Assembly: GCF_039543385.1 (NCBI RefSeq)
Contig: NZ_BAABJQ010000005.1
Span: 124,001 to 188,000, forward strand
Direction of reading: 5' to 3'
DNA length: 64,000 nucleotides
DNA from: Rugosimonospora acidiphila
GTDB lineage: Bacteria > Actinomycetota > Actinomycetes > Mycobacteriales > Micromonosporaceae
Under the pieces are notes generated by a model. It had not been told where the DNA came from and searched no databases. It saw nothing but the letters and a program-made list of their open reading frames with translations. This document shows, one piece after another, positions 43,829 to 50,915 of this stretch; position 1 is the stretch's first letter; each line of letters starts with the position of its first letter. The position numbers and the translations under genes are program-made.

Positions 43829-44179
43829 TCACGCCCCGCCGGACGTGTCCATGACCGGGCGCACCTCGACGCCCCCGTGCGGCGCCGGGCACAGCTTGGC
43901 GATATCCAGCGCGTGGTCGAGGTCGTTCGCCTCGACGAGGTAATACCCGCCGAGGGCCTCCTTCGTCTCGACGAACGGCCCGTCGGTCACGATGTCGCTG
44001 CGGATGGAGGTGGCCGTGGTGGTCGGCTCCAGCGCGTTGGTGCCGAGGATCTGGCCACCCTTCTCCGTCACCTGCTCGGCGAACCGGCCGTGCGCCTGCA
44101 TGACGGTCTGCCACAGGTCCGGCGACGGCTCGAGATATGCCGCCTCGTTCTCGTAGATCAGGATCAAGTACTGCGCCAT
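43829..44179 (-). CDS. YciI/DGPF-domain protein
   Basis: 116-residue YCII-related protein. It begins AQYLILIYENEAAYL and contains the diagnostic DGPFVETKEALGGYYLVEA near residue 68. The fold is a ferredoxin-like dimer; catalytic role is unsettled. These proteins are the standard partners and targets of ECF42 sigma factors. ATG 44179 has GGAG about 9 nt upstream; 13 nt separate it from the sigma factor gene, so they form an operon. Confidence 0.92.
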   Translation of the reverse strand: MAQYLILIYENEAAYLEPSPDLWQTVMQAHGRFAEQVTEKGGQILGTNALEPTTTATSIRSDIVTDGPFVETKEALGGYYLVEANDLDHALDIAKLCPAPHGGVEVRPVMDTSGGA

Positions 44180-44217
44180 GGTCTTGCTCCAGTCTCTTGA
44201 TTGGATCCAACATTGCC

Positions 44218-44246
44218 TCGACGGGCGCACCCGGGCCGAATCGACA
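44218..44246 (-). promoter_or_regulatory. Candidate ECF42-dependent promoter
   Basis: On the minus strand TGTCGA (44246-44241) is followed after exactly 17 nt by CGTCGA (44223-44218), about 39 nt before the YciI start. This matches the bipartite motif described for ECF42 promoters as I recall it (TGTCGA at -35, CGTC/CGAC at -10). It implies autoregulation of the operon. Confidence 0.65.
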
Positions 44247-44277
44247 GGCCGTCCGGGATTTTTGTCGAGCCCGCGGA

Positions 44278-44673
44278 TTACTCCGCGGCGTGACAGACCG
44301 CCTCCACATTGTTGCCATCCGGATCACGGATGAAAGCCCCAAAATAGGACGGATGATATTCGGGCCACAGGCGGGGAGCGTTCAACACCTCGGCCCCGGC
44401 CCCCACCGCGGCCTCGTGGAACGCGACCACGGTGGCCCGGTCGACCGCGCCGAACGCCAGGTGCGTCTCCCGCGCCGGGCCGCCGCCGGCCGTCTGATCC
44501 TGGACCCGCTGATCCTGGACCCGGCCCAGCCAGAACCACGGCCGGTCGTCGCCGTAGCCGATCACGTCGCCGAACTCGACCATCCGTCGCACGCCCAGCG
44601 GCGCCAACACGGCATCGTAGAACGCGGCGCCGGCAGCAAGATCACTGACCTGGATGGATATGTGGTCAATCAT
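44278..44673 (-). CDS. VOC-family (glyoxalase-like) protein
   Basis: 131-residue vicinal oxygen chelate protein. It starts MIDHISIQVSDLAAGAAFYDAVLAPLGVRR (first beta-alpha module, with metal-ligand His), has THLAFGAVDRATVVAFHEAA and ends FIRDPDGNNVEAVCH, the classic second-module finish. Probably a dioxygenase, glyoxalase or resistance protein; substrate unknown. It lies upstream of the YciI-sigma operon on the same strand, but the ECF42-like promoter falls between them, so it need not be part of it. Confidence 0.9.
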   Translation of the reverse strand: MIDHISIQVSDLAAGAAFYDAVLAPLGVRRMVEFGDVIGYGDDRPWFWLGRVQDQRVQDQTAGGGPARETHLAFGAVDRATVVAFHEAAVGAGAEVLNAPRLWPEYHPSYFGAFIRDPDGNNVEAVCHAAE

Positions 44674-44742
44674 GTGGCCAGCATCCCAGAGAGGACCGAC
44701 GGAATTCCGCGCTAGGGTCAAGCCGGTCAGATAGTCACGCTG

Positions 44743-45543
44743 GTGAGGGGAATCGGGTTGGTCACTGGACCGGATGTCGCGGCCGAGCAGGTTCATCGGG
44801 ACGGCCCCGCCGAAGGCGACCTCGGCCACGCCCGACCAGCCGAGGCCAACCTCGGCCACGCCCGACCAGCCGAGGCCAACCTCGGTTACGCGCGGCTGGA
44901 CCTCGACCGGGCCGCCCGCACCGGCGACCCCGAGGTGGTCTACGGCGCCGGCAAGACGCCGGAGCAGGTGGTCGGCGCGCTGCGCGCACTCGCCGGCGCG
45001 CACCCCCACCGGGCGGTACTGGCCACCAGGGTCACGCCCGAGGCGATGGCGCGCTGCCGCGCCGAGTTGCCCGGGGCCCACCTCGACGAGACCGGCCGCA
45101 CCGTCACCCTCGGACCGCTGCCGACCCCGGTGGGTCGGGTGGCCGTGGTCTGCGCCGGCACCTCCGACCTCCCGGTCGCCCGGGAATGCACGACCGTGAT
45201 CGAGGTGTTCGGCGCCGAGCCCGACCTGGTGGTGGACGTCGGCGTGGCCGGCCTGCACCGGCTGCTCGCGCAGCGTGACCGGATCGCCGCCGCGGACGTG
45301 GTGATCGCCGTCGCCGGGATGGAGGCGGCGCTGCCGTCGGTACTGGCCGGGCTGGTGGGCGCGCCGCTCATCGCGCTGCCGACCAGCGTCGGGTACGGCT
45401 GGCACCTGGAGGGGTTGACCGCGTTCCTGGCCAGCTTGAACAGTTGCGCACCGGGCGTGGTGTGCGTCAACGTCGACAACGGGTTCGGTGCCGGGGTGGC
45501 CGCCGCCCGGATCGCCCGACGGACCGGGGCACCCCGGCCCTAG
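44743..45543 (+). CDS. larB: Nickel pincer cofactor carboxylase LarB
   Basis: 266-residue LarB, which carboxylates and hydrolyses nicotinic acid adenine dinucleotide at the start of nickel-pincer nucleotide synthesis. Diagnostic motifs: LGYARLDLDRAARTGDPEV, VVYGAGKTPEQVV near 70, VVCAGTSDLPVARE near 145, VVDVGVAGLHRLL and the final VCVNVDNGFGAGVAAARIA. The N-terminal region is unusual: a perfect 30-bp duplication doubles LGHARPAEAN just before the diverged, conserved LGYARLD. GATAGT 7 nt before GTG 44743 supports a leaderless start there. No larC or larE lies in the window. Confidence 0.92.
   Translation: MRGIGLVTGPDVAAEQVHRDGPAEGDLGHARPAEANLGHARPAEANLGYARLDLDRAARTGDPEVVYGAGKTPEQVVGALRALAGAHPHRAVLATRVTPEAMARCRAELPGAHLDETGRTVTLGPLPTPVGRVAVVCAGTSDLPVARECTTVIEVFGAEPDLVVDVGVAGLHRLLAQRDRIAAADVVIAVAGMEAALPSVLAGLVGAPLIALPTSVGYGWHLEGLTAFLASLNSCAPGVVCVNVDNGFGAGVAAARIARRTGAPRP
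44821..44880. repeat. Perfect 30-bp tandem duplication in larB
   Basis: 44821-44850 and 44851-44880 are identical base for base, starting CTCGGCCACGCCCGACCAGC. The following bases (CTCGGTTACGCGCG) are a diverged third copy that belongs to the conserved LarB core. The perfect identity indicates a recent duplication. Confidence 0.97.
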
Positions 45544-45556
45544 CCGGCCACCCCGG

Positions 45557-46180
45557 TCAGGAGCACGGGGCGTGGGCGTCGAGCAGCCGCCCCACCCGCA
45601 TCAAAGTCTCCCGGGTGTTCGGCTTCCGGGTGAGGGCCACCGCCTCCGCGACCGGCAGCCAGCGCAGCCGGGCCTTCGGGTTCTCCGGCCGGGCCAGGTC
45701 GGGCACGTCCGTGGCCAGCGCGTACCGGATGTCGGCGTGCTCATGCGCCGGCTCCTTCGGCGACGGCTCCACCGGCACGACCGCCACGTGCACGATCCCG
45801 GCATCCGGCCACGGCCGAAGGTCGTCGAGCCCGGTTTCCTCGACACCCTCCCGCATGGCCACCGCGAGTGGGTCCACCTCGCCCGGGTCGGCATGCCCGC
45901 CCACCTGCAGCCAGTCCTGCTGGCGCTCGTGCCAGCGCAGCAGCACCCGGCCGGTGGGCGGGTGCACGACAACGGCCGAGCCGGTGATGTGCAGGGCCGA
46001 CGATCGGGTCCAGAGATCTTCGGTGGTCAGCAGTTCGCGGAGCCGCTGGACGTGGGCCGCCTCGGTCGCGTCGCCGGCCCGGTACCCGGCCAGTTCCTCG
46101 GACAGCGACACTCGCGGGCCGGCCGCGTCGACCGCGACGCTGGTGATCGCGGGGTCGGCGGGCGCGGTGTGGTCGGACAA
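45557..46180 (-). CDS. NUDIX hydrolase
   Basis: 207-residue NUDIX protein. The complete box is visible near residue 95 (GHADPGEVDPLAVAMREG followed by VEETGL: the GX5EX7REUXEEXGU pattern), after VVVHPPTGRVLLRWHERQQ. Such enzymes hydrolyse nucleoside diphosphates linked to another group; substrate is not predictable. The start is probably TTG 46180, which has GGGGAG 5 nt upstream; the frame is open to an ATG at 46318 but without support. Convergent with larB. Confidence 0.88.
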   Translation of the reverse strand: MSDHTAPADPAITSVAVDAAGPRVSLSEELAGYRAGDATEAAHVQRLRELLTTEDLWTRSSALHITGSAVVVHPPTGRVLLRWHERQQDWLQVGGHADPGEVDPLAVAMREGVEETGLDDLRPWPDAGIVHVAVVPVEPSPKEPAHEHADIRYALATDVPDLARPENPKARLRWLPVAEAVALTRKPNTRETLMRVGRLLDAHAPCS

Positions 46181-46530
46181 TGCTTCTCCCCAGGGTCGGT
46201 CCTGCGCTGGTGCGTGCTCTACCGTAACGGCCCTGGCGGCCCCAGCCTGCTCGGGCAGGTCGGGCCGGCAGTATCGGAGGGGCGAACACAGGGACGAGGG
46301 GACGCCCCGAGTCGCCATCGGCGAGGGCTACGTGGCGTATCGGGGCCCGATGACGCGGAGCAGCCGTCACCGGCATACCGCCGCAGATCGACCTCGTCGG
46401 GCCGCGGCACGACATACATCGCGGCCAGCGTCCGCCACAGGCGCTCGCGGGTCAGCGCGACCACGTGATCGTGGAACCGGGTGGGGGCCAGCCGGCCGAG
46501 GGCGGGAGTTCGGGCGATCGCGCCCGAGCG
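46181..46530. other. Gap without a convincing gene
   Basis: About 350 bp between the NUDIX start and the end of the enolase-superfamily gene. A minus-strand open frame (GTG 46464 to 46219, 81 codons, with VPRPDEVDLRRYAG) is present, but I recognise no family and see no ribosome site. It could be a gene remnant. Confidence 0.4.
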
Positions 46531-47646
46531 TCAGCGCTTGAGGCTCGCCGCCTCCTCGCGCAGCCGGACGCCGCCGCCCGGGCGGTCCGCCTGCGGTCGC
46601 ATCGCACCCGCGACCGGGTCCACCAATCCCTCGAACAGCAACCGGTCCACCCGTACGTGATCCGCGAACCACTCCACGTGGCGGAGGTTCGGTACCGCGG
46701 CGCAGACCGGGGCGTGCAGCTGCGGTGCGCAGTGCGCGGACACCGGCAACCCGAACGAGTCGGCCACCGCCGCCGACGCGAGGAACCCCGTGTACCCGCC
46801 GCAGCGGGTGGCGTCGATCTGCAGGCAGTCCACCGCGCCCGCCGCGCACATCCGGCGGAAGTAGTTCGGGTCGGTGCCGTACTCGCCGGCGGCGATGTCG
46901 GGCTCGACCATGCCGCGGATCAGCGCGAGGGAGGCGAGATCGTCCGAGGAGACCGGCTCCTCGAGCCAGCCGATCCCCAGGTCGCCGGCCGCGCGGGCGA
47001 CCCGGACGGCCTGCTTCGCGCCGTACCCCCCGTTGGCATCGACCATCAGCGTGACGTTTGGTCCCACCGTCTCCCGGGCCAGTGCCATCCGGCGCAGGTC
47101 GCGGGCCTCATCCGCGCCCCACCGCTCGGCAATCTTGATCTTCACGGCGGTCATCCCGTCGTCCGACACCCAGCCCGACAGCTGCCTGCGCAGCTGCGCG
47201 TCGGTCAGGGTCGTGAAGCCGCCGCTGCCGTAGAGCGGGACCTCCTGCCGGCAGCGCCCGAACAGCTCGACGAGCGGCACCCCGAGCAGTTGGGCCTTCA
47301 GATCCCACAGCGCGATGTCCACTGCCGAGACGGCGATGCCGACGAGCCCCGGCAGCAGCGCGTTGCGCGCGGCCATCGCCATCGCCGCGTGGCAGCCGGG
47401 GATGTCGACCGGATCGGTGCCGACGACGGCGCTGGCGAGCAGCCCGTTGACCACCTCGCTGGAGGCCGCGAGGCCGTAGCTCCAGCCCAGTCCGGTGCAG
47501 TCGCCGGCGGTGACGCTGACGACTATCGCCGTCGTCTCCTGCCAGCACAGCGTGCCGTCCGCCTCCGGCGCCTCGGTCGGCACCGTGTAGGCCGACGCGT
47601 GCACGGAGCTGATCGGCTCGTGCTTCACCGGTTCGCTCGGCGCCAT
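46531..47646 (-). CDS. Mandelate racemase/enolase-superfamily enzyme
   Basis: 371-residue enolase-superfamily protein, probably a sugar-acid dehydratase or racemase. The N-terminal lid domain is followed by the barrel: a KxK general base in TAVKIKIAE near 167, metal ligands in VDANGGYG near 202, WLEEPV near 228 and AAGEYG near 253, then DATRCGG and the His in SAHCAPQLHAPV near 302. HCAP is common in dehydratases. Start ATG 47646 overlaps the upstream stop (TGATG). Third gene of the TPP/FAD-FeS operon; substrate unknown. Confidence 0.9.
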   Translation of the reverse strand: MAPSEPVKHEPISSVHASAYTVPTEAPEADGTLCWQETTAIVVSVTAGDCTGLGWSYGLAASSEVVNGLLASAVVGTDPVDIPGCHAAMAMAARNALLPGLVGIAVSAVDIALWDLKAQLLGVPLVELFGRCRQEVPLYGSGGFTTLTDAQLRRQLSGWVSDDGMTAVKIKIAERWGADEARDLRRMALARETVGPNVTLMVDANGGYGAKQAVRVARAAGDLGIGWLEEPVSSDDLASLALIRGMVEPDIAAGEYGTDPNYFRRMCAAGAVDCLQIDATRCGGYTGFLASAAVADSFGLPVSAHCAPQLHAPVCAAVPNLRHVEWFADHVRVDRLLFEGLVDPVAGAMRPQADRPGGGVRLREEAASLKR

Positions 47647-50600
47647 CAGCGCCCTCCGATCGTCCGTTCCGGATACTGTCCCAACCGCTGCCCGCGCACC
47701 GCCGCCGCGACGAGTTCGGCCAGGTGTACCCCGGCCCGCCCGGTACCGGCGCCGTCGATCTGGGTACGGCAGGAGAAGCCGTCGGCCAGGATCACCGCGT
47801 CCGGATCGGCGTCGCGCACCGCGGGCAGCAGAACCCGTTCGGCGCATGCCATCGAGACCTCCCGGTGCGCCGCGGTCATCCCGAAGTCACCGGCCAGGCC
47901 GCAGCAGCCCGACTTGAGGATCTGCGGCTCCAGGCCGATCCGCTCCATCAGATCCTTGTCCTGCTCGAAGCCCAGGACCGCGTGCTGGTGGCAGTGCTTC
48001 TGCACGACGCCCACCGGCCGGCGTCCGTCCTGTGTGGACAGTCGGGGGGTGAAGTCTCCCGCCCGCTCGTTGAGCAGTTCGGCGAGGGTCACCGTCTGCG
48101 CCCGCAAGCGCACCGCGTCGACGTCGCCGTCGAGCAGGTCGACCATGTCCGAGCGCATCACCGAGGTGCAGCTCGGCTCCAGACCCACCACCTGCAAACC
48201 CTCGCGCAGGTACGGGATCAGCACGTCGAGGCTGTGGCGCGCCACCTTTTCCGCGACGCTCAGCTGTCCCGTGGAGATCCAGGTCAGTCCACAGCAGACC
48301 GTCGAACGCGGGACGATCACCTCGAACCCGGCCGCCTCGAGCACGACGGTCGCGCTCGCGGCGATGTGCGGCTGCATCGAGTTGGTGAAGGTGTCCGGCC
48401 ACAGCACCACCCGGCCGCGCTCCCCCGAGCCCCGATTGCCCCGGCGGTGGAACGAGTCGACGAACCGGCGCGACGCGAACTTCGGCACCGCCCGCCGCTG
48501 GTCGATGCCGGCCACCGCCTTGGCCACGTACCGGAGCCCGGGCGTCCGGGTCACCGTGTTGGCCAGGAACGGTACGGGGGCGGCCAGCCGCGCCCACAGC
48601 GGCAGCCAGCCCAGCGAGTAGTGGTACAACGGCCGGATCCGCCCCGCGTAGTGATGCGAGAGGAACTCCGACTTGTAGGTGGCCACGTCCACACCGATCG
48701 GGCAGTCCCGCTTGCAGCCCTTGCACGCCAGGCACAGGTCCAGCGAGTCGCGCACCTCGGTGCTGCGCCAGCCATCGGTGATGAAGTCGCCGCGCATCAT
48801 CTCGTACAGCAGCCGCATCCGGCCCCGGGTCGAGTGCTCCTCCTCCTTCGTCACCACGTAGCTGGGGCACATCACCTCCGTGCCGCTGTCGTGCCGCCGG
48901 CACTCGCCCACCCCGAAGCAGCGCGTCGGCACCCCGACGAACCCACCGTCGTCCGGGAAGTCGAAGTGGGTCTGCGGGGTCGGTGGCCGCCAATCGACGC
49001 CGAGGCGCAGCTGCGCGTCCAACGGGTTGGCGTGGACAACCTTGCCCGGGTTCATCTTGCCGTCCGGGTCGAAGATGGCCTTGAACCTCTCGAACGCGCG
49101 CACCAACCGCTCGCCGAACATGACGGGAAGCAGCTCACCGCGTGCCTGTCCGTCGCCGTGCTCGCCGGACAGCGAGCCCCCGTAGTCGGCGACCAGGTGC
49201 GCCGACTTGGTGAGGAACGTGCGGAACTTCCCGATGCCGTTGGCGGTGACCAGGTCGAAGGGGATGCTGGTGTGCACGCAGCCCTGGCCGAAGTGCCCGT
49301 AGAGGGGCGCCTCGTCGTACCCGTAGTCGTCCAGCAGGTTGCGCAGGTCGCGCAGGTAGTCGCCGAGCCGCTCCGGCGGTACGGCGGAGTCCTCCCAGCC
49401 GGGCCAGGTGTCCAGCCGACCCGGTACCCGCGACGTGGCCCCCAACGCCACGTCCCGAACCTTGTCTATCTCCTCCTGGTCCTCCGGGTCCTGGTAGATC
49501 CGCCAGGTGATCAGGCCGCCGGCCTCCTGGAGCTTGCGCAGCAGCCCCTCGGCCCGTTCGTGGGCCTGCTCCGGGGTGTCCCCGATGGTCTTCACCATCA
49601 TCCACGCGCCCACCTCCGGCAGCTTGTGCAGCGCGCGCATGTTCAGCCGCCGCCCCCGCTCGTACTCCAGGAGCCGGTGGTCGAGGCCCTCCACCATGTA
49701 CGGGTTGAAGTCGCCGGCCAGCGTGACCCGGTCGCCCACGGCGGCGACGTCCTGGTATCCCGCCAGCAGCAGGCACAGGTGCGGCGGCTCGGGCAGCATG
49801 TCCAACTCGGCCCGCAGGATCGTCACGCAGGTCGACTCGGAGCCGACCAGCGCCCGGGCGACGTTGAAGCCGTTCTCCGGCAACAGGTCCGGCAGGTTGT
49901 AGCCGGAGATGCGGCGCGGGATGTTCGGAAACCGGGAGCGGATCTCGTCGCCGTACCGGTCGACCAGTTCACGCAGTGAACGGTAGATCTCCGCCCGCCG
50001 GCCGCCGGCCCGCTGGATCGCCTCGTATTCTTCGTCGTCCGTCGGGCCGACCCACATCCGGAGCCCGTCGTAGGTCAGCACCTCCAGCCGGCGCACGTTC
50101 TCGGCCGTGGTGCCGCTCCACTGCGCGGTCGAGCCGCACGAGTTGTTGCCGAGCATGCCTCCGATGGTGCAGTGGGTGTGGGTGGCCGGCCGCGGGCCGA
50201 ACATGATGCCGGCCTGCCCCCGGGACGCCCGGTTCAGTTCGTCCAGCACCATCCCGGGCTGCACCACGGAGACGCGCGTCTCGCCGTCGATGGATTCGAC
50301 CTTGTTGTAGTACTTGGCCATGTCCAGCAGGACCGCGGTGTTCGTGCACTGGCCGCCGAGGCTGGTGCCGCCGCCCCGGGAGAACACCGGCGCGCCGAAG
50401 CGGTGGCAGGCCTCCACGGCCGCCACCACGTCATCCGTGCTCTTCGGGATGACCACCCCGATCGGGATCTGCCGGTAGTTGGACGCGTCGGTGTCGTACG
50501 CTCCCCGGCTGCCCTTGTCGAACCGCACCTCACCCCGCACCGTCTCGCGCAGCGCGGCGGAGAGCCCCTCGATGTCCAGCCCCTGCGTCAGCCACGGCCG

Positions 50601-50915
50601 CACCGCGATCACGGCCGGCGCCACGGCGGACCTCGCCACGGCCGTCGCCGGGCCGGACGGCGACGCCCCCGACGGCGACGCCCCGGAGAACGGCGTCCCG
50701 GCCGGCGGCTCACCGGCGTCCGACGACGCCCCGGACGGCGACGGTTCGAACCGCGGCGGCTCCAGCGGCGACACCCCGGCCGGCACGGCTCCCGGCAATC
50801 CGCCTCCGGACGGCTCCGTCCCCGCCTGCCCCGCGCCGGACCGCACCTGCCCCGACCTGGCGGCCCCGGACGGCCGGCCGCCGCGGGGCGGCGGTTCGGC
50901 GGCCGCCGGCGGCAT
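47646..50915 (-). CDS. Fused FAD-linked oxidase and Fe-S/CCG dehydrogenase
   Basis: 1,089-residue fusion of a GlcD-like flavoprotein with a GlcF-like Fe-S partner, as in 2-hydroxyacid (D-lactate/glycolate type) dehydrogenases. FAD-binding PCMH domain with FSRGGGTSLGGQ near 175 and GGMLGNNSCGS near 265; FAD-oxidase C-terminal domain ending SGEHGDGQARGELLP. Then CFGVGECRR, a ferredoxin-type CLACKGCKRDCPIG near 725 and two CCG regions (TVCCGLTW near 875, SGCCGLAGDFG near 1000) with HCHQHAVLG. The first ~100 residues are an unusual Gly/Ser/Pro-rich extension; its translation is supported because ATG 50915 overlaps the upstream stop as TGATG. Confidence 0.92.
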   Translation of the reverse strand: MPPAAAEPPPRGGRPSGAARSGQVRSGAGQAGTEPSGGGLPGAVPAGVSPLEPPRFEPSPSGASSDAGEPPAGTPFSGASPSGASPSGPATAVARSAVAPAVIAVRPWLTQGLDIEGLSAALRETVRGEVRFDKGSRGAYDTDASNYRQIPIGVVIPKSTDDVVAAVEACHRFGAPVFSRGGGTSLGGQCTNTAVLLDMAKYYNKVESIDGETRVSVVQPGMVLDELNRASRGQAGIMFGPRPATHTHCTIGGMLGNNSCGSTAQWSGTTAENVRRLEVLTYDGLRMWVGPTDDEEYEAIQRAGGRRAEIYRSLRELVDRYGDEIRSRFPNIPRRISGYNLPDLLPENGFNVARALVGSESTCVTILRAELDMLPEPPHLCLLLAGYQDVAAVGDRVTLAGDFNPYMVEGLDHRLLEYERGRRLNMRALHKLPEVGAWMMVKTIGDTPEQAHERAEGLLRKLQEAGGLITWRIYQDPEDQEEIDKVRDVALGATSRVPGRLDTWPGWEDSAVPPERLGDYLRDLRNLLDDYGYDEAPLYGHFGQGCVHTSIPFDLVTANGIGKFRTFLTKSAHLVADYGGSLSGEHGDGQARGELLPVMFGERLVRAFERFKAIFDPDGKMNPGKVVHANPLDAQLRLGVDWRPPTPQTHFDFPDDGGFVGVPTRCFGVGECRRHDSGTEVMCPSYVVTKEEEHSTRGRMRLLYEMMRGDFITDGWRSTEVRDSLDLCLACKGCKRDCPIGVDVATYKSEFLSHHYAGRIRPLYHYSLGWLPLWARLAAPVPFLANTVTRTPGLRYVAKAVAGIDQRRAVPKFASRRFVDSFHRRGNRGSGERGRVVLWPDTFTNSMQPHIAASATVVLEAAGFEVIVPRSTVCCGLTWISTGQLSVAEKVARHSLDVLIPYLREGLQVVGLEPSCTSVMRSDMVDLLDGDVDAVRLRAQTVTLAELLNERAGDFTPRLSTQDGRRPVGVVQKHCHQHAVLGFEQDKDLMERIGLEPQILKSGCCGLAGDFGMTAAHREVSMACAERVLLPAVRDADPDAVILADGFSCRTQIDGAGTGRAGVHLAELVAAAVRGQRLGQYPERTIGGR

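Noticed and set aside
46219..46464. 81-codon minus-strand frame between NUDIX and enolase-superfamily genes
   Set aside because: No family motif and no ribosome site; kept only as a note on the gap.
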